Positions 35,274-50,200 are shown, numbered from the stretch's first letter. The stretch: 64,000 bases of DNA from Struthidea cinerea (GCA_013397865.1 VZTI01000548.1:70134-134133); one strand, 5' to 3'. The notes: a model not told the origin generated them from the letters alone. Numbers and translations are program-made.

Positions 35274-38200
35274 CTGAAGTACAATAAAAACCATTATTAA
35301 TCCTAACCAAATTTTCACTAGCCAACACAGAACAGTGACATAAGTGGTTTTTTTCTCAGCCATATCACACACACTGGACACTTGGTACAGCAGAAAAATA
35401 AGAACTATTTATGCACCTGCTAAAAAGTAAAGACAACAAAACTACATAAATTTTGCAAATCTATGGCTTAAAGCCATGTCATTCTTTCATTACACTGGAC
35501 TTCAAAAAGCTAGATCAAAATAAGGCTTGAAGACCTCTAAGAAATACTGGCATTGTCCACATAGATGGGATTATTCTAGCAGGTATGATTGTACTAAAAT
35601 AATGCTGCCAAGTAACCTTAATGAATGTAGATACATTGTCATCACTGTCATCTTTTACATGGCATTTTACAGACACACAGCTTGTATTTTTTCAAGAAGT
35701 GAGCAGTTACTTTCCTTAAACTTATTTTACTTTGAACACACATGGAATTTGTCAAAAGGCTGCATATTTTTAGTTTAGTTATGCTAACACAGTATTCCAT
35801 TTAAAATTTTAAGATTGAAAGTATCATAAAAATTGTGATAGGTGTACTGCTTTTGCTATAGCTATATATACATAGAACCCTGCCTATAGTTACATACACA
35901 TACAAAGTCACAAAAAAGAAATTAGCTGTTTTCCAGGATGAAAGCTTGCTTAGCAATTTTTCAAGAGAACTTACTGGAAAAATTTGAAGCCTTTCACAGT
36001 AGATCCTTTACTTGTAAAAAGGTTCTTCAAATCATCGACAGTAACAGAAGGCCTAATCAAAAAAAACAAAAAACAAACAAAACAAAATAAAACCTCACCT
36101 CAACTTGTAGAAGAGCACAGAGTTCTGTAATAATATCAAGATCTCAATTTTGGCTTCTAAATTAGTTTTTGCTAATTTGTACAAATTATCTCCACCAATT
36201 CAAACCATGTCAACACTTCAGCCCAAAACACTTGCCTTTTACTCTACATTTTAGTATCACATTGTGTTACAAAAAATACTTCAGACACACTCTATCGTTT
36301 TTCATCCAACCCTGTTTCTTTCTCCGTTAAATTCAGATTGCATAAAAATCTCGTAAAATCTTAAGGAATACATTTCATCTTGCATTTCAATTTGTGCAAA
36401 TGTGCTTCACATATTTTCAATTTTCAAAGATTTTCATTTTACTCAAAAAGCTGTTTTCAAAGTGTCTTATAATTTCTTTTCTTACTTAGGCAAAATGCCA
36501 TAGTTTCTTTTTTTCCCCTCCTGCACAGCTGCCTAACAAGAGAAGCCTGTAAAAACTTATGTTTGGCTGTTACTCCACACACTGTTGACAACATTCTAGA
36601 TATAAAAAAGATTATTTCAGTCTTAAAGAGCACACTAAATACTTTTTTCTTTCTTACAACTTGCTCTCCACATAAGAGGTCTGAATTCTGTAGAAACTAT
36701 TTTTTTAAGTGTTAGAATTATTAAAAACTGTACCTATGTTAAATAACAACGTCAATGATGAATTTGTCGTCATGTACATTACCTCAAAAAACATCTTTAA
36801 CCTTTGTGAAAATTCGTGATGCACGATTTAATAAGTAAAAACCAAAAGCATACTCTCAAGAAAATGTAAACTAATCAAATTCAAAGAAGATAATTCATTC
36901 AGTTATCCTCTTTGCTAATGATAAAAAAAGGACAGTTAAAGGATTCACTTTTTGTTAATTACATACCAGAGGGACCCACAGCAGAATAAATCGTTGAAGG
37001 CCAAGGAAAGAAAACTAAAACTTATGTCAGACTTTGTAACTTGACAACATAACCTAAAAAACATCTTTCCAAGAAGATCACTGGTAGATACTCACGGGAT
37101 GTTGGAGAGATGCAAGGTGGCAGATGGAGGAAAGATATTTTGGAAGTTCTTAGAGCAAGGATTCTTAAAGCGATGTAAAGGGCTATTGCTATAGTCCTTT
37201 GTCAGACCTTTGTCCTCTTGTCCCTCACGAGGAAGTTGAATTGTCTGATATTTCGAAAGAGTGGCATGCATGACTCTTCCGTAAAGCTTCTGTCCATTCA
37301 AGTAGTTGATAGCTAACCAGTGGAAATGTAATTTGAACAGGAATTAATGGAGGGCAAAAAAAGACAATTCTTTGAATACTGTTTTCTATTTAGTGTCAGA
37401 TTTCACATTCTGAACTTAAACTGCAAATTCCACATCTACCAGGTGGCTAATGTCACAACATTACATTTAAAAAAGGTATAAGGATGTAATATAATCTCCA
37501 GTTCAAATGCCAAAAGAATGTAAAACAGCATTTCAATACAGAACAGTTAATTATTCTTAAATACCTAGATATAAGATAAATTACAGGAAAATAATATAAT
37601 GTATTATTAAAATAAATGACAAGAAAATTGTATGTTTTAATTCTAATATTTACTAGATTGAGATTCACAGGACCTTTTTTTAAAAACCACTAAGAGTATT
37701 ATCAAAGTTTGCATGCAGTAATGCAGCACAATGATGAATTTAATTTGTTTATGCTTGTCACTAACGGATGGCAAATTCCTCCTTTATACCAAACTCCTGT
37801 TAGCTTGAAGCATAATTGTGCCTTAAAAATCAATACCTAATTGAGCCTGGCTTGCATCTGCCATCTGAACCAAAGCAATTCCTCTTTTCTTAAACATGAT
37901 CTTCACACGATGCACATCACCATACACACCTGTGGAAATACGGAAAGGAATTTTTGTCAGAGCACTACTATGAAAAGCACAAGGCCAAGTCTGTTTCTTT
38001 TGACTAACATTAATGTTACAAAGAATAATCACCTCATTAAACAGGTTGGTTAAAATATTAGTATAAGGAGCGTTTTAAAGTTGGTGTATTATTTTCTGAG
38101 GCTCAAAAGTGGAGGAAAATCCCCAGGATCCTAGTCACATTACCGCATATTTATGTTCAGTTTTTAAATAGTGCAATAGTTGTCAAAGTCCTCTTAATTG

Positions 38201-41200
38201 AGGTGTATTAAAATATTACTCTGACAAACATTGTCCCCTGCAACTAATGTACGAGCCAATTCTGTACAGCATTTCCTCTGATGCATCCTCTGTTTTTTCA
38301 TCTTACTTTGCTTTCCCATTTTTTGTAGTAAACAAATCGGACCACACAACGAAATTCTTCTGACACTAACTGTTTTGCCATTTTGCTACCTGTGACTTAT
38401 AACTCCTGACTTGACTTATTGCCATTTTAAAACCAGTGCATTCTCTCAGCACATTTTCTAGACGTGAACAGAACAATGGAGTTTGAATTAATCAGCATGG
38501 GTCAGACAAATAAAAAGAAACACTAGCCCTGTCTCAAGGTATATTTGACGTATCTTACCAAATAGGATGAAAAGTCCATAAGGTGTGATGGCCTGTTTAA
38601 ATGATAAAATGAGTATATTATTTCTAAAGCCATGCAAATAAAGACATCTATTCCATAAGTGCATGGTAAACAAAAAGAATGAAAGAGATACTGCATACTA
38701 ATACATAAACCTGTCTCTCCAAAAGCCATTGCCTCCAATAACCACAGTGTATGGCACTCTCATTAATACACATTTGCTATGCACATGTAAAATATGTAAA
38801 CAAGCTAACACTTCAGTTCATGCATTTTCATCACTCAAGAATCATTCTGTCATGCTGTAGAAGCTATTAATATTCTAAGTAGCTTCATTATTTGACCTTA
38901 TTCTTTGTGAGCTAGCAGCTCATTTCCTGAAAAAAAATGAAAGGCATTTGCTAAACTAAAAATAAAGCATAAAGAACTCCTTTATATTTTGTAAACAGAC
39001 AATATCAACAAAACTAAACCCAGTTGCTTCAAAATGTGTTTGCTTTGCCTTCAGTTTTGTCCCCATCCCTCTACATGGCCACGACATTCTAAATGGAGAC
39101 ACAGAAAATTCAACTGTTTATGTATGAAGCATATAGAAAGTGGTATTTAAATTGTATATTCAATTAGAAGCTGTGAACAGGAAGCTAAATATAGACAGGA
39201 ATTATTTTTCTTCAGTGCATCTCAATTAAATTCTTGTGTGCTGAGCACCAAGGAAGATAATTTACACTCCAATGCAGCCAAAATTTTTTTCACTGAGGCA
39301 AAGGTTTTGGCAATAATGAGTACTAAAAATACTTGCGTATCAGAAGCACTACTTGCACTCTCTAGCCCTATTCCTTCTCAACTCAACTTCTGAAATGTGC
39401 ACCAAACACACCTAAATTATTCAAAAATAGAAAATACTGTAGCCTAAGTGTAAGCCCATACCCATTTATCATGGGCATTTAGTAGAAGAGAACAATCAAT
39501 GTAAAATTTAAATTCATCAAGAGTTTATTCTCCTAGCCCAAACACTTTAATTCAGGATGAAGGTTTCTGTTTTAAAATGAAATTTCTTCTTCAAAAGAGA
39601 CCGCAATACTTCTACCTTAAAAAAAGGGGGGGGGAGGAATGAAAGACAAATCCATATAATTTAAAAGCCATGAAGGAATGTTTAAATGTGCACTGAAACT
39701 CTGCAACAGGAGAGAAATAGGAACTGAAGTAAGGTCAACCAGATTTCCTATTCAGAGAAAAAGAAATGACAGGGGTCAGACAACCAATACTTAAGAACAA
39801 GTGTTACAGAACTGCCAAGAAACAGTATCATAAAAGGATAAAAATAAGAATGTATAACAGCATTAATTTCCAAAAATTAATGCTGTTGTACATTCTTATT
39901 TTTATCCTTTTAAGAAGTTGAGCATTACTTAATACACTGATATTGTATCATGCATTACAGCACTAAGTTCTACGTGAATTCTTCGCTATGATTAGTACTA
40001 TGCAAACCATCAGTGTCCTAAAAAGAGTTCCGACCTGTGCTTCACATATACTTATTGAGAAGCACACTCCTTACACATTCAGAAAATCATCTTAAATAGT
40101 CAGCTGCAGAACCGCAGCCATCATCAGAATTTCACTGATATACTGAAAAATCAAAGAAAAAGTGACTTGTCTTACAGACCTATCTACAGCTGGTTTTTTG
40201 ATGCTTACTCTGAATTTGGCTGTTAGTATGAAAACAGAAACACAATTATTTAAAGAAACTGGTGAACAGATTTTTAAACTTTGGAATATGAAGGTAACTT
40301 CCATTTTGCCAACAACTCCTAATTCGAACAGTTTTACAGTTAAGTAAATTGAGTGTGTATAACAAGAATTTTACATTGCTGCAATAGGACGGCTTATCAA
40401 CAGTCAAACAGAATTGTGTTTTAAGTCATGGCCTTGGTAAAGCTTGATTTTAATTTTTTTAAAAGACGCATATTGCTTTTAATTAAGCACTGATCAGTGT
40501 TCGGATATCATGAGTGAAATTATAGACCAGCCTATATCATTTCCACTACAAAAATAACTTTCGAAGTTGTCCTTGGTAATTTTACTACCACCATATGAAA
40601 AAGCATCTGTGTGGTACTATGAAAAGTGAACACGTGTACTTATTAACTTTTAAAAATAAATGTAGAGTGATGTCAGTAACAGTGTACCTGTATTCTTTTT
40701 CTTCAATCTGGAAAAGTTGCAAAACTAGAAACATCCTACACATATTTAGAAAGGTATTTGATTTGGCATGCTTTTATTTCCTTTTCTCTTCCCTCCTTTC
40801 CATCTAATTCCTTGGTTTTTAACCAGTGTAATGAAAAATTCTTTGCCTTCTTTACAGATAAAACAGCACACAGAGGAGTCATACTAACAGATATATCAGT
40901 AAATTATCATATGTATGTTGTTTACATCTTCAAACATTTCTTATATTTGGCCACAGACTTCTATCCAATTACTAGCTACACTGCTAACATATGGTTCCTA
41001 AAGTAATTTGTGTTAGCAAGCTTTTCACTGATGACTTGAGTTTTTAATATTGCCAACTACCTGAAATGAGTATAAAGCTCTCCTGTTTTTTATATTACCA
41101 GCATAGAGAATTATTCTTATTCCTTCAGCTAATGTCAGTTTGCAAGGATTCTGGCAGTTGGTACGAGGTGACACTTGCATCAGTTCCACCAGTCAAACTT

Positions 41201-44200
41201 ACTTCAGGGTTGAGGTTGCTGACTAGTAAAACGGAGTTTCCTGGAATACCAGGAATAGTCATGTGTCCAGGCGCTGCTGACGAGGTGACCGTGAGAGGAC
41301 CAAGTGCTCCAGGAACAGGCAGAACGGAAGGACCTGGAAGGGTATAAACAGCATCACTTGACATCTCAAAGTGGAAAAGGAAGAACAAAAAGCAGGTTAT
41401 ATTTGGCAAAAACATCAGTATTCGATTTAAAAATCCTTTTAAAGAATTTAGTTATTACTAGTATCTGACCAATAAAGCAGGAAGCACCTCCCTTTCAGAG
41501 AAAAAGGAATATTCAGCTACATAGATCCAAACAAAAGGGGACATAAATTGCAGCCCAAGAAAGAAGAAAAATAATTCAGCATAAAAGTTTATCCTGTGCT
41601 AGAAAGGAAAAGATGTCAGTCTAGAAAACTATCTATTTCTCACTTGATAGCCAGAAAAGGGGAGACTTCCCTTTATTTGCTTTGAATGTCATGGCAGTTT
41701 TATGATTCTTACAAAAACAAATGCTTAATTTCTTCTCTTGCAGGTAATCTTTATCATGGCATTTAAGTTTTTTGCTTTTTGGAAGATAAACTACATCAGT
41801 ATATGGTTTTCATTACAGAAACTTATTTCACTGAGTACACATATGAGAAAAACAATTACTCAAATTAATACTGTGTTCTGATAGCTATATTAAAAAAAAA
41901 AAAAAAGACTCCAAACAGATGTATTCAGATGGGCCACTAGCCATAACTACAAATACCCCATTTTTTGAAAACAAACTTACCTGCACCTTGAGGAAAACCC
42001 AAAGCTGGGGCAAACCCAGGAGGCCCTGTATATGATGGAAAGCTGGTATTTTGGGTGGCTAGAGAGAACAGATACATCTAATTAAAGCAGATCTTAAAAA
42101 GTTTTGGAAAACAGAAAAGATTTCAGCAATCAGAATCAGCTACCAGTGTTGCTATATTGACTTTATCTGTGATTCCAGATGTTTATAAAATGTTTGGGTT
42201 AAAACTCTCATTAAATACAAGACTCTATCTTTTACAAAGACAATTTTCAGACACTTTTGAAGGCAAATATTCTGGTCAGCCTCAACATTACTCTCTAAAA
42301 TGAAGTCAGGGCAAAATATAAATTAGACAAGTTTGAATAAGAAAGCACAGCACAGATTAATACCCATTAAAGTTAATATGCCTGTGTTCAATGGTTTTTA
42401 TTCACACAATGGACATGTATTCTAGAAATTTTCTGCAAGTAAATACAGTCAAAGATGTTTTGCAATGATGAGATGCAACTCCTGAATATTTCTAAGATCA
42501 GTATAAGCTAAACAACACAAATATCTACAACTAATCTGAGATTCTGAATTTTACTAGCTGCTGAAATGCATGAAGTATATATATTCTGTGTTTTAAGGAG
42601 ATTCTGAATTTTACTAGCTGCTGAAATGCATGAAGTATATATATTCTGTGTTTTAAGGAGATGTACTTTCCCAGTTTGTGTAACTTTATAAATAACTAGT
42701 GTTTTTATAGTTCCCCTGGAAATCACAAGCATTAACCAGATTTGGAGTAGCAACATATGGAGAGTCCCAATGTCAAAGATAGTTCAGTGATTTCCACATT
42801 AGTATGTGGAGTTAAGTGCCACCAGAATAGCCCACAAAGCTGTGTTCTAAGAGGCGGTTAGATACAAGCTTGAGGTCTGGATTTGTTCATATGTAAGCAC
42901 ACACCAGATTTTAATTTTTTTTTTTTTAATGGGGCATGTAATATCAGAAAACACATTCTACAAGCTTGGTAATATGTCTGTCTTACTACCCAAACCTCCA
43001 CACCACTGACTAAAATGGAGCTACTAGCAAATGGCTATTGATAGGGATGATACAATACCATAAGAAGTATCTATTATGGATTACAAAAACAAATGGAACA
43101 GACACCACAGATCAAGTATTCATGAATAGTGCATCACATTACACCCTCTCTTATCTGTGGCAACAAAGTGTCTTCCATAAAAAAAACTGAATACATTTAT
43201 CACACCACAGCAAGTAAATATGTTCTTGAAATACACACACTGGTGCATTATACTGACAAGTTCTGGCAGTATAGTTATTAATCACTTATTCACAATCCAA
43301 GAACGGTAATAGAAACACTAATGAAGAAATAGATCAAGAGCTTTTATTCTGCCAAATAAGACCTGCATGGTGCACCCTGATACCAAAATCAGGAATGTAA
43401 AAATTGTCCAACTGAGCTAATGCAGAAAGATCTGGAACTCCCTGCTGCCTTTTTTTTTTTTTTTAACTCATTTGCTTCATGGCTATCAGCCTAGCTTTCT
43501 AAGCAAGCTAATTCACGTATTTCTGCTTACGCTCACTGGATGCAATAACTGTTTAAATACAAAATAGGTGCAAAATCCGTTTGTTTATAGTGCGGTATCT
43601 TTTCCACAAAAAGTAAAAGAAAATTAAAGAAAAAAGAGAGGAAAAAGAAGTTTCAAGAGAAGTACTGTTTTGCTATTAAGGTAACTTCAAGTCTACAGAA
43701 AAAAACCCAGATGTATTATTCTGAGAGTTACCAGCTTTATCTTATCATTCTACATCAAAACTACATCCACTAGTAATAACAGGCAGTGGAAGTACTCACA
43801 TGACTTAGAACATCTTTTCCTCATGTTCCGTAACTAAGCCTCTCAGAACATGGCAATGACAGCATGTGCATGTTGTCACCACTGACAGAAAGGCTATCAA
43901 GCCTATTTCTCCCTGTCTACAGCTATTTTTTACTGTTTTTTTTAAATATTTGTGCAGCTGCTTCACTGTGAAAATACCACAGACAAATTTTGGTAAGACA
44001 TCAGACTATTCCAGCACATCTTACTCTTACAGTAAAAGAAAACAAGGCTCCTAGCAAATAGAAGCTTGGAAGAGTGAGAGGGAAGACAGCGAGAAGTGTT
44101 CAAGTGTTATTCTCCAGAAGCATAGTTACTTCTGCCCTACAAGCAAGTGCTGAAATAAACTACTCTAATTGTACTTTTTCCTTCCACTGACATTTCAAAT

Positions 44201-47200
44201 AGTGCAAGTCTAATTAATTAGAATGTATTAGACCTGTAACAGCACATCTCTATAATGCTGTATGGCAAATTCCACCCTCCTCCTCTGCCCCAGACTATAA
44301 TGAGAGTTGTTCACTACATAAAGATCCAAGGCCTGCCTCTAAGGGCAGCAGTAAAGACAAAAATCAAGAAAGTAGTGAGTGCAATTCACTTTCTTATTCT
44401 AATCTAACTAACTCAACTATCCAAAAAATGAATCCAAACCCACTATTTGCCCTAGCTGCCACAGAAAAGTAAAGGAAAATAGGAAATTATTCTCCCACCC
44501 TTCTTAGTGTGCTAATCAATTGGACAGCACTTAGATACCTATTCAACAGCAAAGACAGTTCTCAGCTGTGTATTATTGCTAATCGTCATTAGAGAGAGAG
44601 AAAAATAGCTAAAATTGCTCAAATTGTGTTGTGAGCACTTCTCCACTGGTGCTTCACGCAGACACTGTCTCCCCTATGCCAAAGCGGCTTCTAAAATTCA
44701 AGAAAATTTCTTAAATGTTATCTTTTAGAAGATGACTACAGACATATATAAATAAGTATAGAATTTTGAATTTTCTTATAGGTTTGTTCCTTGCAGCAGA
44801 CAATTTTCCTAAAATACCAACAAATAAGAGCTAATACCCTTAAAACACTTCTTTTCAAGCAGCTTTAGGCAGCCAGTGTCAACTTGTGGTGACTTCCATT
44901 CTGATATGCAGTATTCACTACATTACCCGTACCAATGATACCATTTTACAGCATTTTCGTAGTATTTTGCAGCTTTTTTACAACACTTTTAATTTGCCCA
45001 TGAGTATTCCTCATGTGATTGTTTCATATATTCATTTATCATGACTTGGACTTCATGCTTTCCACATAAATTTTACTGGACCTAACAAACAAAAAGGTAT
45101 GCAAAATGTACCCTTCTATAAACCTGATATGAAGCCAGAGCATACATGCAACATAAAAATTATGATCTCAGTGTGTATTAAGCACTAGAGGTGAAGGTTT
45201 CTTACCAAAGGGAGTAGATAAGGATGTCTCCATGGTTCGCTGGCCATCACCAAAAGGAAGGTCAATGCGAGTGAAATCCCTGCTTTTGTCATTGTTGTAC
45301 TTCACCGTTAGGTTAGTTAACTTGGAGAAATCAATACGCAGAGTGCAGCACCCAGTGTAGATACTATGGCCATCCAGAGACTGAAGAAAAATAATTACAT
45401 TTTCAGAGATAAAACACATTGTGGCAGCCACCACTATAAGTTCATATTTTTTACTGCAGCCTTTCAGTACTTGAAGGTGGCTATAAGAAAGATAAGGACA
45501 GATCTTTTAGCAGGGCAGCTTGCGATAGGACAAGGGCTAATGGTTTTAAACTGGGAGGGTCAATTTGGATTTGCTATACGGAAGAAGTTTTTTACAATGA
45601 GCATAGTGAAACACCAGCACAGATTGCCCTGAGCGGTGGTCAATGCCTATTGGACAGGGCTCTGAGCAACCTGATCTAGTTGAAGGTGACCCTACTCACT
45701 CCAGGCGATTGGACTAGACAACCTTTAAAGGTTCCTTCCAACCCAAACCATTCCACCATTATACAGTTTTCACCTTGCAACTGTATCCAGACAGTAATTC
45801 ACCTTCTGGTTTTAAAGTCCTCTTTTTAAACACCAAGTAGAAAATTATGCTGCCACTATCCTTACCTAAACATTGTGTGTAGTTCTAGCGTAGTCCACTA
45901 GTTAGTATTATATCACCCTGAGCAAACTGGACAAAGCATAGCTTTAAGCATGACTTGACTTCCTATGTTTCTAATCTTACTTCTCTCCCACTCAACACAC
46001 AGTATCAGAGGGTAATAGGAATACTAATTTGGAAACTTTAACTGCATGAACTGACCCTTACATGAGGGACTCTAATGAAGGATCTGATGCACAAGGCCTG
46101 GGAGGAGTGCTGGAAGGAGCTGGGGTTGTCTGCCCTGGAGAAAGGAGGCTTGGGGGAGACCTTATGCACTCTACAGCTGCCTGAAAGGAACCTGTAGCAA
46201 AGTAGGGGTCAGTCTCTTCTCCCATGTAACAAGTGACAGGACAAGAGGAAATGGTCTCAAGTTCTGCAGGGGGAGTTTAGACTGGATACTAGGAAAAATT
46301 TCATCATCAAAAGGGTTACCAGGCATTGGAACAGGCAAATGTAAATACCCCATCCCTGGAGGCATTTAAAAGATATGCAGCTGTTGGGCTTCAGGATGTG
46401 GTTTAGGAGTGAACTTGGCATCATTAGGGTTATCTTTGGAGTCAATGACCTTAAGGTTCTTTTCCAATTTAAGTCCCCAGACCTAGGCATGACTTCAAGT
46501 GAAACAACGGAGTAGATGGATTCTGTGCCCAAGAACACCCAGAAGAAGTGGTGCATAATTGTTGTGGGTGACACACTGAGGCAGCGAACAGAGGCACCCA
46601 TCGACTGACCTGACCACTGGTCTTAAAAGGTCTCTAGTCTGCCTCTCTGGGACTTGAATCACAGGTGTCATGAAAAGATTGCTAAGGCTTTTCTACACAT
46701 CTGACTATTGATTACCTCCTGCTCCCTTTATATGAGAACTAAAGACGACTTGGATGACAGAGCAGATGCCTCCTCAGCAAGTTCACTGATGTCATAAAGC
46801 TGGGAGAAGTGGCCAATAGCCCAGAGGGCTGTGCAGCCTTTCAGAAGGATCTTGACAGGCTGGAGAGGTGAGCAGAGAAAAACAGTCTGAAATTCAACAA
46901 AAGCAAATGCAGAGCACAGACTGTGGCCTGATCTGCTGGAAAGCAGCTCTACAAAGAAGGAGTTGGGGGTCCTGGTGGACCACAAGATGCCTGTGAACCA
47001 GCAATCTGTCCTTGTGGCCAAGAAGGCCATGGCATCCTGGGGTGCATTATGGAGAGCACTGCCAGCAAGTCAAGGGAGGTGATCCCGCCCCTCTGCTCAG
47101 CACTGGTGAGGCCACATCTAGAGTGCTGGGTTCAGTTCTGGGCTCCTCAGCTCAAAAGAGACATAGAGCTCTTGCAGCAGGTCCAGCGTAGGCCTACAAA

Positions 47201-50200
47201 GATGATTAAGGGACTGGAGCATCTCTCTCACAAGGAAAAGCTGAGGGAGCTGGGCCTGTTCAGCCTTGAGAAGACTAAGAGGGAATACTATCAATGATTT
47301 TTGTTTTGATAGACTCATGCAGCTCTTGGTGTATATGCTACACATTTGTTTGCACTTGATGACAGAGTGCTGTCCTCTTCACTAATGAGAGATGTCAAAG
47401 CTATTCATGTGCAACAAGAGTGTTAGAATGATGAGAAATCATAAAGTTAACAGTCAAAATATTCCAAATGGTTCCCCTGTCCCTAAACAGGGAAAAACCC
47501 CCCACCAAACAAACAAACAAACAAACAAAATCAAGCTGAATACACTACACTTACCATTTTGGCATAATATGCATTTGTTGCATCAGCATATTGGAGCAAG
47601 GCTTGAAATTGATTGTTCTTATGGAACATGACAATCTTCAAGACAAAGCCAAATTTAGAGAAAATCTGTTAAGGAAAAAACAGGCTTTAAGAAGCAATGA
47701 ATAATTCATGCACACTAAAAACTAGCATTTAATATTTCAAATAAATTTTTAAAACATATTTCTGTTGTGAGAGCTGAACAAAAATTGTGTGAACTCAGAA
47801 TTGGTAAAAAAAATAATTAAACATGAGGCTACCAAAGATGGGAAAGAAGGATAAAATTTCCTTAAAGATTTAGCAATGTCTAATCAACTAAGCAGGGAAG
47901 GACAGTCCAAACAGGCATTTGTCCAGTGTCTGCTGAGAAATTGTGGATAATGAATCAGAGTTGAGATTTAAAAAATGGACTTTGACAAGTCATAGAATCA
48001 CAGAACATGTTGAGTTGGAAGGGATCCACAAGGGTCATCAATCGAGTCCAATTCCCAGCTGTGCACAGGACACCCCAAGAGTCACACCATGTGCTTTGGA
48101 GCATTGTCCAAAGGCTTCTGGAACTCTGTCAGGCTGGTGCTGTGATCACTCCTCTGGGGAGCCTGTTCCAGAGCCCAACACCCTCTGGGGAGCCTGTTCC
48201 AGAGCCCAACACCCTCTGGGTGAAAAACCTTTTCCAATCCAACTTAAACATCCCCCAACTCAGCTTCATGCCATTTCCTCCAGTCCTGTCACTGGTCACA
48301 AGACTGAAGAGATCAGCACCTGCTCCTCCCACTTCCCCTCTGAGGAAGTTAAAACTGCAGTGAGGTCTCCCCTCAGTCTCTTCTTCTCCAGGCTGAACAG
48401 ACCAAGTGTCCTCAGCCACTCCCCATAAGGCTTCCCCTCCAGACCTTGTACACTGCTGACTCATTCAACTTGCCATTGACCAGGAAGTGCAGGTCCCTTT
48501 CCACAGCACTGCTCTCCACCCTCCTGCTCTCTAGCTTATACACATTCCCCTTCCCTGTTCCAAGCTAGTTTAAAGCTCTGCCATCAAGCCCCACTAGCTC
48601 CTACACTAGAACCCTTCCTCCCGTCTGAGAAAGGTCCATCACATCAGGTGTCAGTGGAACAGGTGTTGAACAGCTCATCCCATAGTCAAAAATCCCGAGA
48701 TTTATTCAGGTACTCCATGGAGCCACCCATTCACCTAACGGATCTGTCTATTTCTATCAATATTATTCCTTGTTGCTGGAAGTCAGTTGAGATGAGAACT
48801 GCAAACTACATTTCAAGGTATCCACCTTTATGTTGTGTATGTTAGACAAATTCTGCAAATCTGTTGAACAAAAATACAGCTTAAATAGTTGATGTGCTTA
48901 TTAAGATCCACTGCCTGAAATAGAAAATGAAGAGGAAAGAAGCAAGACAAAGCCCTAGATTCGAACCTACCCCTGTACTTTATAACCAAATAGTATTTGA
49001 TTTACTGCAAACATAAGCATTGCAGAAATACTTTTAAAGGTTGAAATTAAATATATATACATTCAAAATGAGAGTGCGCACTACATGAAGGTGGCTACAC
49101 AAAATCGAAGCCACAAAGAGTGAAGACAAAATTAAAGCTAGGATATATCATGCACTTGCATGATATATGTCCAAATTAACAAAGAGGAAAGGTGAGTTTG
49201 AGAAATACTGTTAGTTTTCAAACAAACTGTTAGAATCAATGCAAAGTCAGGATAGCAGAAACCCCTGAGAAATACTAAACTTGCAATGGAAAGAAAGGCC
49301 ATAGATAAGGATAAGCATCTCTTGCCAGCCCCTTAGGCCTAGAGTCAATGATGCAAAACTAATGTCCCAATGTTTTGTACCCAGTTTTTCTATCTCTCAG
49401 AAACAAGATTCTAATGCTGCAGTCATCGTTTAGTTTCTGTTCTGTTTTCTATGACTTTTTCACAGCGATTTAAAATTAGTCCTTGAGCTCCTGTTCATAA
49501 AGCACTTCCTCTTAAGAAAGGCCTAAATACAGCTTCTCAAGCTTTTCCATGTCTATCCAGAAAACTTAACAGACCTTTTTAAGGTAATGAAATCTAATGT
49601 ACTCCTTCCTGTTTGATTTTAAACATACTGTATATATCAATTCTGTTTCTGTGAAGAGAACACTGAATTTTCAGCTTCTTATGATAAATACCTTAAGGTG
49701 AAGTGGGGTTAAAAAAAGTTAATTTCTTGACAAGAAAGACAGCTTACAAAATACAATCCAAGTATGGGATGACAGCTTGCCTACCAGTGTTCCATAAGAT
49801 GCTATACTTGTCAGTGAAAATACTCATTTCCATTAACCTCACCACACAAAGCAAAAGTTAGATTGTAGCTATTAGGCACAAAGTGATGCTTTAATTAGAG
49901 GAGACTGTCCCCCATTAAGAATTCCAAATAAGATCCCTTTTCAAATATTGCTAAATTTTCTAGACATATTGGAAAAGTAGTTGAGTGAGGGCAATTCAAA
50001 TACTGAAAATATAGTTGTGCTGCACTGAAGTAGACTAAAATAAAATGAAAGTAAATGAATATAAATTTCCTCATTTCTGTTGTACTATTAGAACTAGTAC
50101 AGCTCCCATAACCACAGGAGCTTGTACTCAGGTTATTCTGAATGCAATAATAATCCTAAGCAGCTGACACAGTATTTGCACAGGTTCAGTAATGAGTGAA

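Larger units (their letters stand above)
45381..47554 (-). other. PTBP3: PTBP3 intron 6, dense in CR1
   Basis: Between the two RRM2 exons. Most of this 2.2-kb intron consists of three plus-oriented CR1 fragments, all antisense to the gene, plus an (AAAC)n tract at about 47503-47530. Confidence 0.8.

Noticed and set aside
47943..48464. 161-codon plus-strand and 111-codon minus-strand frames
   Set aside because: They lie entirely inside a CR1 copy with an internal 31-bp duplication that lengthens the frames.
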